Below, one piece after another: positions 1 through 10,145 of a stretch of 64,000 bases of DNA. The notes under the pieces are model-generated. The model made no database searches, was not told the DNA's origin, and saw only the letters and a program-made list of their open reading frames with translations. Source of the DNA: Serratia fonticola (lineage in GTDB: Bacteria > Pseudomonadota > Gammaproteobacteria > Enterobacterales > Enterobacteriaceae); contig NZ_VFMK01000001.1 in the NCBI RefSeq assembly GCF_006715025.1, forward strand, positions 3,472,001 to 3,536,000, in the 5' to 3' direction. The first letter of the stretch is position 1. Each line of letters starts with the position of its first letter. The position numbers and the translations under genes are program-made.

Positions 1-1
1 T

Positions 2-1837
<1,836 letters not shown>

Positions 1838-1852
1838 TCTTGATGATTGGCC

Positions 1853-1872
1853 GGGCGTGAGCGTTCACGCCC
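1853..1872 (+). other. Intercistronic hairpin between ebgC and ygjI
   Basis: GGGCGTGA and TCACGCCC form a perfect 8-bp stem around a GCGT loop, 15 bases after the ebgC stop. No T-run follows, so this is more likely an mRNA-stabilising or attenuating hairpin than a full terminator. It probably separates ebgAC message levels from ygjI. Confidence 0.5.
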
Positions 1873-1935
1873 CATTCCTGATTAGACGCCCAATTGGTTT
1901 GGGTTCATCATTGATGTCATACACCGGAGGACGCT

Positions 1936-3351
1936 ATGTCCGAATCTTTACGTGGCACGATCGGTAAATTTGCCCTGTTGTCGATGACGTTTGCGGCCGT
2001 CTTCAACGTGCGCAATATCGTGAATAACAACATTGAGCTGGGCTTGAGTTCCGCCCCTGTCTTTCTGTTTGCAACGCTGGTTTACTTCATTCCTTTCGTC
2101 TTTATCATCGCGGAATTTGTTTCTGCCAATAAGAACTCGGAATCGGGTATGTACGATTGGCTGAAGCAACCCCTTGGCACCAAAGCCGCCTATATGGGTT
2201 CTTTCCTGTATTGGTTCGTTAACCTGTTCTGGTTTGTTTCGCTGCTGCCAAACGTTATTGCTTATGCCTCATATGCCATCATGGGCCATGAGTACAGTTT
2301 CTCCCCGGTGATGGTCTCAATTATTTCGATCATCCTGTTTGCCGCTACCACCCATATTTCCACCAAGGGTGCCTCCTGGCTTGGCAAAATTGCCGAGATT
2401 GTCGCTTATGGGGTGTTCGCGCTATTTGCGATCTACGTTCTCGGTGCCCTGATGGCGCTGGGGGGCGATCACACTCCCGCCCAACCTATCACGCTGGAAG
2501 CGATGACGCCGACCATCAATTGGGCCACACTGGGGATCATGTGCTGGATCTTCCAGGCCGCTGGCGGGGCGGAAACGGCCGCGGCTTACCTGAATGATGT
2601 CAAAGGGGGACAGAAATCCTTTATTAAAGTCATTATCGCCGCCGGGGCCGTGATCGGCGGGATGTATGCCGTGGGTTCACTGCTGGTGAACGTGTTCGTC
2701 GCACGCGAAAACCTGACTTACGCCGGTGGCATGGTAGAAATCTTCACAGGAATGGCCAAATACTTCGGTATTTCTGAAACATTAGTGGGCCGCCTCGTGG
2801 GTATCGTACTGTTTATTGCCATTTTCGGCTCCATGATGATGTGGACCTCCGCTCCGGTTAAGATCCACTTCTCCGAGATCCCAAAAGGCGTTTACGGCCC
2901 GAAGACCACCGAGTTGAACAAGCATGGCGTTCCGGTTCGTGCCGCCTGGTGGCAGTTTGCGTTTGTCTTTGTGATGCTGGTGATCAACGGTTTTGGTTCT
3001 GAATCGGTACAACAGATGATGAACACGGCGATCAACCTGACGGCAGGAACGGCGATGTTGCCCCCTATTTTTATTATAGTGGCCTACTTTGTCTTCCGCT
3101 GGAAACATGACGACACCCCACGCGACTTCCGTATGGGCTCGCGTAGGTTCGGTATGAGTGTGGTATCGGTACTGATTACCATCTTCGTGGTGAGCATGAC
3201 CGCATCGGCATTCCCACCAGGGGTAGACTTGATGAAGGCATTCTTTATCAACGTCTTTATGACCGCCGTGTTCTCCGCACTGGCCTGGTGGTGGATCTCA
3301 CGCTTTGAGGCCAGACAGAGCAAGAAAAAGGCCCTTCTCGCCAGCCAGTAA
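1936..3351 (+). CDS. ygjI: YgjI-type amino-acid/polyamine/organocation (APC) permease
   Basis: A 471-residue inner-membrane protein with about 12 hydrophobic segments and an APC-superfamily layout. It begins with a broken first helix (FALLSMTFAAVFNVRNIVNN) and contains the polar GGAETAAAYLNDVKGG loop near residues 211-226. Its position directly after ebgC is the same as ygjI in E. coli. The substrate is unknown; the family suggests amino acids or amines rather than sugars, so the link to beta-galactosidase is by position only. The ATG at 1936 follows a strong ribosome site (GGAGGA). A hairpin overlapping the end of the next gene follows its stop. Confidence 0.85.
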   Translation: MSESLRGTIGKFALLSMTFAAVFNVRNIVNNNIELGLSSAPVFLFATLVYFIPFVFIIAEFVSANKNSESGMYDWLKQPLGTKAAYMGSFLYWFVNLFWFVSLLPNVIAYASYAIMGHEYSFSPVMVSIISIILFAATTHISTKGASWLGKIAEIVAYGVFALFAIYVLGALMALGGDHTPAQPITLEAMTPTINWATLGIMCWIFQAAGGAETAAAYLNDVKGGQKSFIKVIIAAGAVIGGMYAVGSLLVNVFVARENLTYAGGMVEIFTGMAKYFGISETLVGRLVGIVLFIAIFGSMMMWTSAPVKIHFSEIPKGVYGPKTTELNKHGVPVRAAWWQFAFVFVMLVINGFGSESVQQMMNTAINLTAGTAMLPPIFIIVAYFVFRWKHDDTPRDFRMGSRRFGMSVVSVLITIFVVSMTASAFPPGVDLMKAFFINVFMTAVFSALAWWWISRFEARQSKKKALLASQ

Positions 3352-3362
3352 GCACTGGCATC

Positions 3363-3386
3363 GGCAGGGCGCAAACGCGCTCTGCC
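3363..3386. terminator. Hairpin between convergent ygjI and acetyltransferase genes
   Basis: GGCAGGGCGC, loop AAAC, then GCGCTCTGCC form a 10-bp stem with one G-T pair. On the plus strand CTATTCTTT follows. It fills the 35-base gap between two converging stops, so it can serve as a terminator for ygjI and possibly for both directions. Confidence 0.5.
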
Positions 3387-4103
3387 CTATTCTTTCCCCA
3401 ACCAAGGCATAAACGCGCTTAGCCGCTGCTTCTGTTGGCCTTCTGCGTCAAAATTCCCTTCATCCAGCCACTGTTCAAAGGCATTACGTACCCTGGGCCA
3501 ATCGTCTTCGGTCATGGCAAACCAGTCGGTATCACGGTTGCGGCCCTTGGTCACCAATGCCTTCAGGAAGCGGCCTTCATAATTGAAACCGAAGCGCTGT
3601 GCGGCCTGCCGCGAAGGGGCATTCAGGCTATCGCATTTCCATTCACAACGGCGATAGCCCAACGCATCGAAAGTGTGCTTCAGCATCAGATAGATGGCCT
3701 CAGTGGCACATGAGCGCTGCTTCATTAGGGGAGACCAGCAGACATGACCAATCTCCAATACACCACTGCCCGCATCAATACGCATAAAGGCCACGGTCCC
3801 CACCGGCAGTTGGCTTGAGGCATCAAACACCGTCAAATTCACCAGCTCGGGGTTATCCTGCATATTGATCAGGTGTGTACGCAACTCTTGCGGACTGTCT
3901 GGTCGCTCGCGCATTAAATAAGTCCAGTCGCGACCATCTGGCGCTTGATGAAAAGCGTCAAACAACGCGGCAAAATCCCGTTCGGCGTCCAACAGCACAA
4001 GGTGGCAAAATCTGCCGTTCAAAGTGACGTCCTTTGGCCGTGCCAGCGCTTGCCAATGCGGTAACGGGTCGCCTACCGGCTGACCATATTGATTGATCGT
4101 CAT
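3387..4103 (-). CDS. GNAT-family N-acetyltransferase (RimJ/RimL-like)
   Basis: A 238-residue protein of the Acetyltransf_3 type. The acetyl-CoA site is visible as MKQRSCATEAIYLMLKHTF (about residues 125-143), followed by the C-terminal motif LNAPSRQAAQRFGFNYEGR typical of RimJ/RimL relatives. The long N-terminal stretch (NQYGQPVGDPLPHWQALARP) marks the subfamily that acetylates small molecules or unknown amines rather than ribosomal proteins. The substrate cannot be told from sequence. The ATG at 4103 has GGAG 8 bases upstream. It is transcribed away from the gluconate dehydrogenase operon and shares a 395-base control region with it. Confidence 0.8.
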   Translation of the reverse strand: MTINQYGQPVGDPLPHWQALARPKDVTLNGRFCHLVLLDAERDFAALFDAFHQAPDGRDWTYLMRERPDSPQELRTHLINMQDNPELVNLTVFDASSQLPVGTVAFMRIDAGSGVLEIGHVCWSPLMKQRSCATEAIYLMLKHTFDALGYRRCEWKCDSLNAPSRQAAQRFGFNYEGRFLKALVTKGRNRDTDWFAMTEDDWPRVRNAFEQWLDEGNFDAEGQQKQRLSAFMPWLGKE

Positions 4104-4498
4104 AAAGTGACTCCGTCAGGTAAATACAAGAATTAAGCCGCGTAACAGAATACGCCAACTACGCGAGGCAAAATACGGACACATTCACAATAACCACCAG
4201 CCCCATCCGGTTTCAACACCGAGCGGAGACGTTACGCACGGCTTAAACCGTGTTGGGTCACTCCTTGTTACTAAAGTGATCTTAATCAAAACAGATGTGA
4301 ATAAAATGTTTTGAAACAGATGCTTTATTGTTTATTTATGCCAGCCAGTTCTAAACTCAGATCACCATACCAGTAGTGAGCTAATGATTATTGGTATCGG
4401 TAACTCACGCTTCTCTGCCCATTTACTGCCCTGGAAAACGGCAGCGCGGCCTATGATGTCGCACGGGCATTTCTGTGAAACATATTCAAGGTGGAATT
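4104..4498. other. Divergent intergenic region, acetyltransferase / gluconate dehydrogenase
   Basis: This 395-base stretch has no convincing gene. It holds the promoters for both neighbours, an AT-rich segment at about 4271-4345 (several TTTATT/AAAATG tracts) and one strong match to a gluconate-repressor operator at 4391-4406, listed separately. Confidence 0.6.
4391..4406. promoter_or_regulatory. Candidate GntR/IdnR-type gluconate operator
   Basis: The minus strand reads GAGTTACCGATACCAA. The LacI-family gluconate repressors GntR and IdnR of enterobacteria bind sites close to ATGTTACCGATAACAT; the match is about 12 of 16, including the central GTTACCGATA. It lies about 100 bases upstream of the gluconate 2-dehydrogenase start, a suitable place for control by gluconate. 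The repressor gene is not in the window. Confidence 0.5.
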
Positions 4499-5218
4499 AT
4501 GTCGCAACAGCACTCCCCCACGCCGCCACGGCGTAGCTTTCTAAAGAAAACCCTGGCGTTAATCCCACTGGCTGCGGCCGGTGGAACAAGTCTCCTGACG
4601 CTAACGACACCACAGGCCTCTGCTGCAGGTGTCTCTTCTCACTACGTTCCTGCCTACTTCAACAATGATGAGTGGCGCTTTTTGCTGGCAGCCTGCGATC
4701 GGCTGATCCCCAGCGACAGCAATGGCCCTGGCGCGGTCGAAGAAGCCGTGCCGGTCTTTATCGATAAACAGATGGAAACGCCTTATGGCCACGGCGGGCT
4801 GTGGTATATGCATCCCCCCTTTGTGTCTGTAGCGCCTGAGTTAGGTTATCAGTCGAAACTTACGCCGCGCGACACGTATCGCATCGGTATTCGCGAAGTC
4901 AACGCGCATTGTCATCGGCAATTTCAGAAAAGTTTTGCCGATCTGGAACAGGCCCAGCAAGAACTCATTCTGACGGCGTTGGAAGCCGGGGAACTGGACT
5001 CGGAAACGTTACCTGGAACAACGTTCTTTGCCCAACTGCTGCAGAACACCAAAGAGGGGTATCTGGCCGATCCTCTGCATGGCGGGAATCAGTCGATGGC
5101 CTCATGGAAACTGATCGGTTTCCCCGGTGCGCGGGCCGATTACACCGACTGGGTCAATCACCCTAATCAGCCCTATCCGCTGGGGCCTGTGAGTATCTCG
5201 AGCAAAAGGAATGCATAA
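4499..5218 (+). CDS. Gluconate 2-dehydrogenase, small (gamma) subunit, Tat-exported
   Basis: A 239-residue protein that opens with a twin-arginine signal, PPRRSFLKKTLALIPLAAAGG, and a likely cleavage after QASA. This fits subunit 3 of the membrane-bound gluconate 2-dehydrogenase family, which has no cofactor of its own but escorts the flavin subunit through the Tat pathway. The ATG at 4499 is preferred because AAGGTGG lies 4 bases upstream; a GTG at 4475 would spoil the signal peptide. The next gene starts directly after its stop. The complex oxidises D-gluconate to 2-ketogluconate on the periplasmic face of the inner membrane. Confidence 0.9.
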   Translation: MSQQHSPTPPRRSFLKKTLALIPLAAAGGTSLLTLTTPQASAAGVSSHYVPAYFNNDEWRFLLAACDRLIPSDSNGPGAVEEAVPVFIDKQMETPYGHGGLWYMHPPFVSVAPELGYQSKLTPRDTYRIGIREVNAHCHRQFQKSFADLEQAQQELILTALEAGELDSETLPGTTFFAQLLQNTKEGYLADPLHGGNQSMASWKLIGFPGARADYTDWVNHPNQPYPLGPVSISSKRNA

Positions 5219-6997
5219 ATGAGCACAATAAAAAAACCACCGGTAGACGTGGTCATTGTCGGTTTTGGCTGGACAGGCGCCATTATGGGCATGGAACTGA
5301 GCGAAACTGGCCTGAACGTACTGGCGTTGGAACGCGGTGAGCAACGCGATACCTATCCCGATTTTTCCTATCCTCGTATTGCCGACGAACTGACGTACGG
5401 TATCCGCCTGAAGTTAATGCAAGAGGTGGCCCATGAAACCGTCACCGTGCGCCACACGTCTGCCGACTTCGCCGTACCTTATCGCCAATTGGGTTCTTTC
5501 CTGCCTGGTAACGGCGTTGGGGGCGCCGGAGTTCACTGGAATGGCATGCTCTGGCGCGCCTTGCCCGCCGACCTGAAAATGCACACCACGGTGACGGAAA
5601 AATACGGCGATAAATGGGTGCCGGAAGGCATGCTTTTGCAGGATTACCCTCTCAGCTACAACGAATTGGAGCCCTATTTCGACAAGTTCGAAAAAGTCTG
5701 TGGCACCTCGGGCAAAGCGGGCAACCTGCAAGGCAATATCGTCAAGGGCGGTAATCCTTTCGAAGGGCCGCGCACCAGCGAATATCCGACACCACCGCTC
5801 AAACAGCTCTATTCAGGATCGCTGTTCGGCAAGGCTGCGGAATCTCTCGGCTATCATCCTTTCAGCATCCCGGCGGCCAACTGTTCAGAACCCTACACCA
5901 ACCCGTATGGCGTACAAATGGGCCCCTGCAACTTCTGCGGTTACTGTGAGCGCTTTGGCTGCTTTATGTATTCCAAAGCCTCTCCACAGACCACCATTTT
6001 GCCGGTGTTGATGAAGCGCAAAAACTTTGAGCTGCGCACCCAGTCGCAGGTCATCAAAGTCAATATGGACAGCAGTGGCAAAAAGGCCACCGGTGTAACT
6101 TACATCAACGCTCAGGGGCAACAGGTTGAGCAACCGGCAGATCTGGTGATCCTCAGCGCCTTCCAACTGCATAACGTGCGGCTGTTGTTACTTTCCGGGA
6201 TCGGTAAACCTTATGATCCGGTCACTGGCGAAGGTGTGGTGGGTAAAAACTACGCCTATCAGATGAATAGCGGTATCTCGCTGTTTTACGACCAGGACAC
6301 CTACTTTAATCCGTTTATCGGGGCGGGGGCCGCTGGCACAGTCATCGACGATCTGAATTCGGAAAACTTCGATCACAGTGGATTAGGTTTTATCGGTGGT
6401 GCCTATATCTCCGCGACGCGCACCGGTGGCCGCCCGCTGCAGCAGATGTCATTGCCACCTGGCACTCCCAATTGGGGCAGCGGCTGGAAACAAGGGATCA
6501 AAGATAATTATCAACATGCGATGAGTATCAGCTCAGAAGGCTCGGTCATGCCCTACCGCGACTGTTATCTGGATCTCGATCCCACCTACAAGGATGCCTA
6601 TGGCCTGCCGTTACTGCGCATGACCTTCGACTGGAAAGAAAACGAAATCAAAATGACGCAGCACATTACCAGCAAGATGGCGGATATTGCCAAGGTAATG
6701 GCCCCCAAACAGATGGCGATTTCAGTGATGGGAAGCGGCTCGCATTATGACGTGCGCCCTTATCAGTCGACCCACACGACTGGCGGGGCCATCACCGGTG
6801 ACAATCCGCAAACCAGCGTGGTCAACAAGTACCTTCAGTGTTGGGACGTGCCAAACGTGTTTGTCACCGGAGCCTGCGCTTTCCCGCAGAACCTGGCGTA
6901 TAACCCAACCGGGATCGTGGGAGCATTGGCCTACTATGCAGCAGAAGCCATCCGTAATCAGTACCTGAAAAATCCTGGCCCGTTGGTTCAGGCCTGA
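5219..6997 (+). CDS. Gluconate 2-dehydrogenase, large FAD subunit (GMC oxidoreductase)
   Basis: A 592-residue GMC-family flavoprotein. The N-terminal dinucleotide fold is VVIVGFGWTGAIMGMELSE (about residues 10-28). The GMC segment GNGVGGAGVHWNGMLWR lies near residue 100. The C-terminal active-site region is GAITGDNPQTSVVN (His in STHTTGG just before) followed by YNPTGIVGALAYYAAEA. A cysteine-rich stretch CNFCGYCERFGC (about residues 237-248) matches the iron-sulphur site known in the related three-subunit fructose and gluconate dehydrogenases. It has no signal of its own and would be carried out with the small subunit. Electrons would pass to the cytochrome subunit encoded 18 bases downstream. 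Confidence 0.92.
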   Translation: MSTIKKPPVDVVIVGFGWTGAIMGMELSETGLNVLALERGEQRDTYPDFSYPRIADELTYGIRLKLMQEVAHETVTVRHTSADFAVPYRQLGSFLPGNGVGGAGVHWNGMLWRALPADLKMHTTVTEKYGDKWVPEGMLLQDYPLSYNELEPYFDKFEKVCGTSGKAGNLQGNIVKGGNPFEGPRTSEYPTPPLKQLYSGSLFGKAAESLGYHPFSIPAANCSEPYTNPYGVQMGPCNFCGYCERFGCFMYSKASPQTTILPVLMKRKNFELRTQSQVIKVNMDSSGKKATGVTYINAQGQQVEQPADLVILSAFQLHNVRLLLLSGIGKPYDPVTGEGVVGKNYAYQMNSGISLFYDQDTYFNPFIGAGAAGTVIDDLNSENFDHSGLGFIGGAYISATRTGGRPLQQMSLPPGTPNWGSGWKQGIKDNYQHAMSISSEGSVMPYRDCYLDLDPTYKDAYGLPLLRMTFDWKENEIKMTQHITSKMADIAKVMAPKQMAISVMGSGSHYDVRPYQSTHTTGGAITGDNPQTSVVNKYLQCWDVPNVFVTGACAFPQNLAYNPTGIVGALAYYAAEAIRNQYLKNPGPLVQA

Positions 6998-7015
6998 GCA
7001 CGCAAGGAGAACACC

Positions 7016-8293
7016 ATGAAAGGATTATCCCTCTCAATGCTGACATTGCTGGTATTGAGCACCGGTTCACTCGCCGCTGAAACGCCCGAGCTGGCAAGGC
7101 AAATCGCCCATGGCGAATACCTGGCGCGCGCCGGTGACTGTGCCGCCTGCCATACTGCGCCCGGTGGAGCGGCGTTTGCCGGCGGGCTCAAAATGACCAC
7201 GCCAGTGGGTGCGATTTACTCCACCAATATTACCCCGGATAAGCAAACCGGCATCGGTGAATACAGTCTGCAAGCTTTTGCCGATGCCCTACGTAAAGGC
7301 GTAACACGTGATGGGACAAGGTTGTACCCGGCCATGCCCTATCCCTCTTTCGCCAAGATCAATGATGATGATATCCGCGATCTGTACCTCTACTTCACGC
7401 ACCGCGTCAAGCCAGTGGCGCGCCCAAATCAGGCCAGCGATATTCCGTGGCCGCTGAATATGCGCTGGCCATTGGCAATGTGGGATGGCCTGTTCCGTGA
7501 GGATGGCGTGTATCGGCCAGATACCAACAAAAGCGCCCAATGGAACCGCGGTGCCTATCTGGTGCAAGGATTGGGTCACTGCGGTTCCTGCCATACTCCG
7601 CGCGGTATCGGCTTTCAGGAAAAAGCGCTGAACCAGACAGATAACAGCTACCTGAGCGGTGGCACGCTAGAGGGGTGGCATGCTGCCAATCTGCGCGGCG
7701 ACACGCTGAGTGGATTAGGCCGTTGGAGCGAAGAAGATCTGGCTCGCTTTCTGAAAACCGGTCATAGCGACATGTTTGCCGCTTTCGGTTCCATGGTAGA
7801 CGTAGTACAGGACAGTACCCAGCATCTCAGCGACGAAGATTTGCAGGCGATAGCGGCTTACCTCAAATCACAGCCTGCAGGTAGCGAAAAGCCGCCGCAA
7901 CCCGTCAGCACGCCTTCGCAGTTAGCACACTATGTGTCCAGCAACGGCACCCCTGGGACGATGGCCTATCTGGATAACTGCGCCGCCTGCCACCGTAGTG
8001 ATGGTCAGGGGTATCGCAATACCTTCCCGCAGTTGGCGGATAACCCTGCGTTACTGTCAGAGGATCCGTCTTCGGTGATCAGCATCATTCTCAACGGCTC
8101 ACGCACGCCGATGACCGTCAACGCCCCGACCGGGTTGACCATGCCTGACTTCGGCTGGCGGTTGAGCGATGACCAGGTCGCCCAAATCGCTACCTTTGTA
8201 CGCAGCAGTTGGGGGAATAAGGCAACGCCGGTGACGGCTGAACAGGTCAAAGCGCTACGGGAGAACGGCCCCCGTAAACCGGCGCAACGGTAA
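7016..8293 (+). CDS. Gluconate 2-dehydrogenase, triheme cytochrome c subunit
   Basis: A 425-residue exported cytochrome with a Sec signal (MKGLSLSMLTLLVLSTGSLA) and three CxxCH heme sites: CAACH at 42, CGSCH at 189 and CAACH at 322. This three-heme layout is that of the cytochrome subunit of gluconate, sorbitol and fructose dehydrogenases, which pass electrons to ubiquinone. Methionine ligands are likely in AMPYPSF, DMFAAFGSM and LTMPDFGWR. The ribosome site AAGGAG lies 7 bases before the ATG. It is the last gene of the operon; a weak GGGCCC/GGGCCC hairpin follows at 8304-8323. Confidence 0.92.
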   Translation: MKGLSLSMLTLLVLSTGSLAAETPELARQIAHGEYLARAGDCAACHTAPGGAAFAGGLKMTTPVGAIYSTNITPDKQTGIGEYSLQAFADALRKGVTRDGTRLYPAMPYPSFAKINDDDIRDLYLYFTHRVKPVARPNQASDIPWPLNMRWPLAMWDGLFREDGVYRPDTNKSAQWNRGAYLVQGLGHCGSCHTPRGIGFQEKALNQTDNSYLSGGTLEGWHAANLRGDTLSGLGRWSEEDLARFLKTGHSDMFAAFGSMVDVVQDSTQHLSDEDLQAIAAYLKSQPAGSEKPPQPVSTPSQLAHYVSSNGTPGTMAYLDNCAACHRSDGQGYRNTFPQLADNPALLSEDPSSVISIILNGSRTPMTVNAPTGLTMPDFGWRLSDDQVAQIATFVRSSWGNKATPVTAEQVKALRENGPRKPAQR

Positions 8294-8303
8294 TCGGCTC
8301 AAC

Positions 8304-8323
8304 GGGCCCAAGCTACCGGGCCC
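8304..8323 (+). terminator. Possible weak hairpin after the gluconate dehydrogenase operon
   Basis: GGGCCC at 8304-8309 pairs with GGGCCC at 8318-8323 (the hexamer is self-complementary) across an 8-base loop. There is no T-run, so termination here is uncertain and read-through into yegW is possible. Confidence 0.3.
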
Positions 8324-8342
8324 ACACTTCTGCGCGAATATC

Positions 8343-8356
8343 CAACCTGTAGGTTG
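8343..8356. promoter_or_regulatory. Palindrome upstream of yegW, possible autoregulatory operator
   Basis: CAACCT-GT-AGGTTG is a perfect 6-bp inverted repeat about 70 bases upstream of the yegW start. Its ACCT/AGGT core resembles the repeated ATACCT units in front of yegT. Binding by YegW is an inference. Confidence 0.35.
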
Positions 8357-8419
8357 CACACCCCGGCGAAATCACCTTAAATAAGCTATCGCATTGAGGC
8401 AACAGGATTTCGGTCACCT

Positions 8420-9184
8420 ATGAGCATGGATACCAATCGGCGTCTGCTGGAGAAACTGCAACAGGATCTGGCCCGTGCTGGCGCTATGCCGCTCTATTTA
8501 CGTTTTAACGAATCGGTACGCCAGGCGATCGAAATGGGCATTTTAAGCCAGGGGGATTTTCTGCCCAGTGAGCGCCATTTCACCGAACAGTTGGGTATCT
8601 CGCGCATTACGGTACGTAAGGCATTGGCCTGTCTGGAACAGGATGGCATTATCGGCCGCTCACGCGGCTATGGTACCTTTATTCAAACGCCCCTGGTGCA
8701 ACCCAAACTGGCGTACTCGCTGGCCGATGTAAAGGGCTTTTCCCGTGAGGTGATGCTTCAGGGCCGCAAACCGGACACCATGTGGATCAGCCGCGAAAAA
8801 ATCCCAGCGGATAGCACATTGGCCAATAAGCTGGCGTTGAGTGAAAACACGCCTGTTTATAAACTCAAGCGTATTCACTTTATCGATCAGCGCCCGATGT
8901 CGGTGGCCGTTTCTTACGTGGTGCCGGACGCCATCACCAACGTCGAGGATATCGGCGTTTCCCTGTATGATTACTTCCGTTTGAATAATGTGGAACTGGG
9001 CTCATTGCGTAGTCAGGTCAGTGCAGCAATGAGCGATGATGAAACCCTGCAAGCATTGCAACTGAAAGAGCCGATGCCACTGCTGATCATCAAGCAGACG
9101 TTGTTCGACAGCCAGAAAAAACCGATCGAATACAGCGAAAGCTTCTGCCGCAGTGACATGTACGAGTTTATCAGCGAGGACTGA
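8420..9184 (+). CDS. yegW: GntR-family (HutC/UTRA) transcriptional regulator YegW
   Basis: A 254-residue regulator. The N-terminal winged helix spans about residues 20-92, with the GntR signature LPSERHFTEQLGISRITVRK and the wing GIIGRSRGYGTFI. A UTRA ligand-binding domain (about 105-250) contains YKLKRIHFIDQRPMSVAVSY and ends in PIEYSESFCRSDMYEF. Its last 14 bases overlap the end of yegV on the other strand. In E. coli yegW likewise lies next to yegTUV on the opposite strand, so control of yegTUV by a sugar- or nucleoside-like effector is the likely role. It also follows the gluconate dehydrogenase operon by only 126 bases, so some co-transcription is possible. Confidence 0.82.
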   Translation: MSMDTNRRLLEKLQQDLARAGAMPLYLRFNESVRQAIEMGILSQGDFLPSERHFTEQLGISRITVRKALACLEQDGIIGRSRGYGTFIQTPLVQPKLAYSLADVKGFSREVMLQGRKPDTMWISREKIPADSTLANKLALSENTPVYKLKRIHFIDQRPMSVAVSYVVPDAITNVEDIGVSLYDYFRLNNVELGSLRSQVSAAMSDDETLQALQLKEPMPLLIIKQTLFDSQKKPIEYSESFCRSDMYEFISED

Positions 9185-10145
9185 GCTCCTCACTGGCCAA
9201 CAACTGTGCCAGCGTTGGCGCACAGTCTCCCCCAGCCTGTGAAACGACATAACCGGCAATACAGTTCGCCAGCATCATGGTCTGGCGCGCGGACAGGCCC
9301 AAGGCTAAGCCCGCCAGCAGACCGGCACTGTGGCTATCACCTGCGCCAATGCTATCCACCACCTTGACCTGACGCGCCGCAATCCACCCATGATCTGTCG
9401 GCCCGGCAAAGTAATATCCCCCCTCACCACCACAACGTACAACGACCAGTTGTCCGGTGGTTGTCCATAGCTGCTGACAGAAATGTGCGATATCGTCCTG
9501 CATACCGAGATGCTGAGCTTCCCGCTGATTAAGCGTCAGGATAACGCCTGGACGGATCAGCCGTTGCAGCAGGCTTTCTGCCATCACATCAATGCGCGGG
9601 CCAAGATCCAGCACCACACGTACGCTTGTGGGTAACTGCAACATCCAATCCACCAGCACACTACCCTGCCTGGCCCCCAGTTGATAGCCGGAAAGATAGA
9701 CCAAGCCGCTTTGTGGCGTAGCGCCCGTTAACCAACCCGGTTGCCACTGGTTTTCTATGCCATCAATGGAAATAAAGGTACGTTCGCCGTCCGGTTCAAC
9801 TAACGCCAGACACCAGCCATTATCCTCGCCACCCACCGGCAAATCTGAGCTTACACCGCGCTGTGCCATCTCACTGCGTAAGCGTTCAGCCCAGACGCCT
9901 TCTCCGACCGGTAGCAGATTACGGCTGGCAATGCCTAACTGGCGAAGCGCAACGGCGATATTCAAGGCACAGCCTCCTAAATGGAGCCCCTGCATTTGGG
10001 CGGAAACGTCACCACCACGAACCGGCAACGCATCAGCACTGACCACCATATCCATCACCGCCGCACCGATCACCGTGACCGGACACTGTTGGTGCCACCC
10101 TCCCTGCGTCAGGGTTTGCAATAACTCGCGACTTTCGTTATTCAT
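9171..10145 (-). CDS. yegV: PfkB-family sugar/nucleoside kinase YegV
   Basis: A 324-residue ribokinase-type kinase. The first PfkB signature appears as GGCALNIAVALRQLGI (about residues 50-65). The ATP and catalytic motif SIGAGDSHSAGLLAGLALG (about residues 268-286) contains the catalytic Asp of GAGD. The start at 10145 has AGGAGG 4 bases upstream and overlaps the yegU stop as ATGA, so the two are translationally coupled. The substrate is unknown; a ribose-containing product of the YegU hydrolase is a reasonable guess. The usual phenylalanine after GAGD is replaced here (GAGDSHSAG). Confidence 0.85.
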   Translation of the reverse strand: MNNESRELLQTLTQGGWHQQCPVTVIGAAVMDMVVSADALPVRGGDVSAQMQGLHLGGCALNIAVALRQLGIASRNLLPVGEGVWAERLRSEMAQRGVSSDLPVGGEDNGWCLALVEPDGERTFISIDGIENQWQPGWLTGATPQSGLVYLSGYQLGARQGSVLVDWMLQLPTSVRVVLDLGPRIDVMAESLLQRLIRPGVILTLNQREAQHLGMQDDIAHFCQQLWTTTGQLVVVRCGGEGGYYFAGPTDHGWIAARQVKVVDSIGAGDSHSAGLLAGLALGLSARQTMMLANCIAGYVVSQAGGDCAPTLAQLLASEELSPR

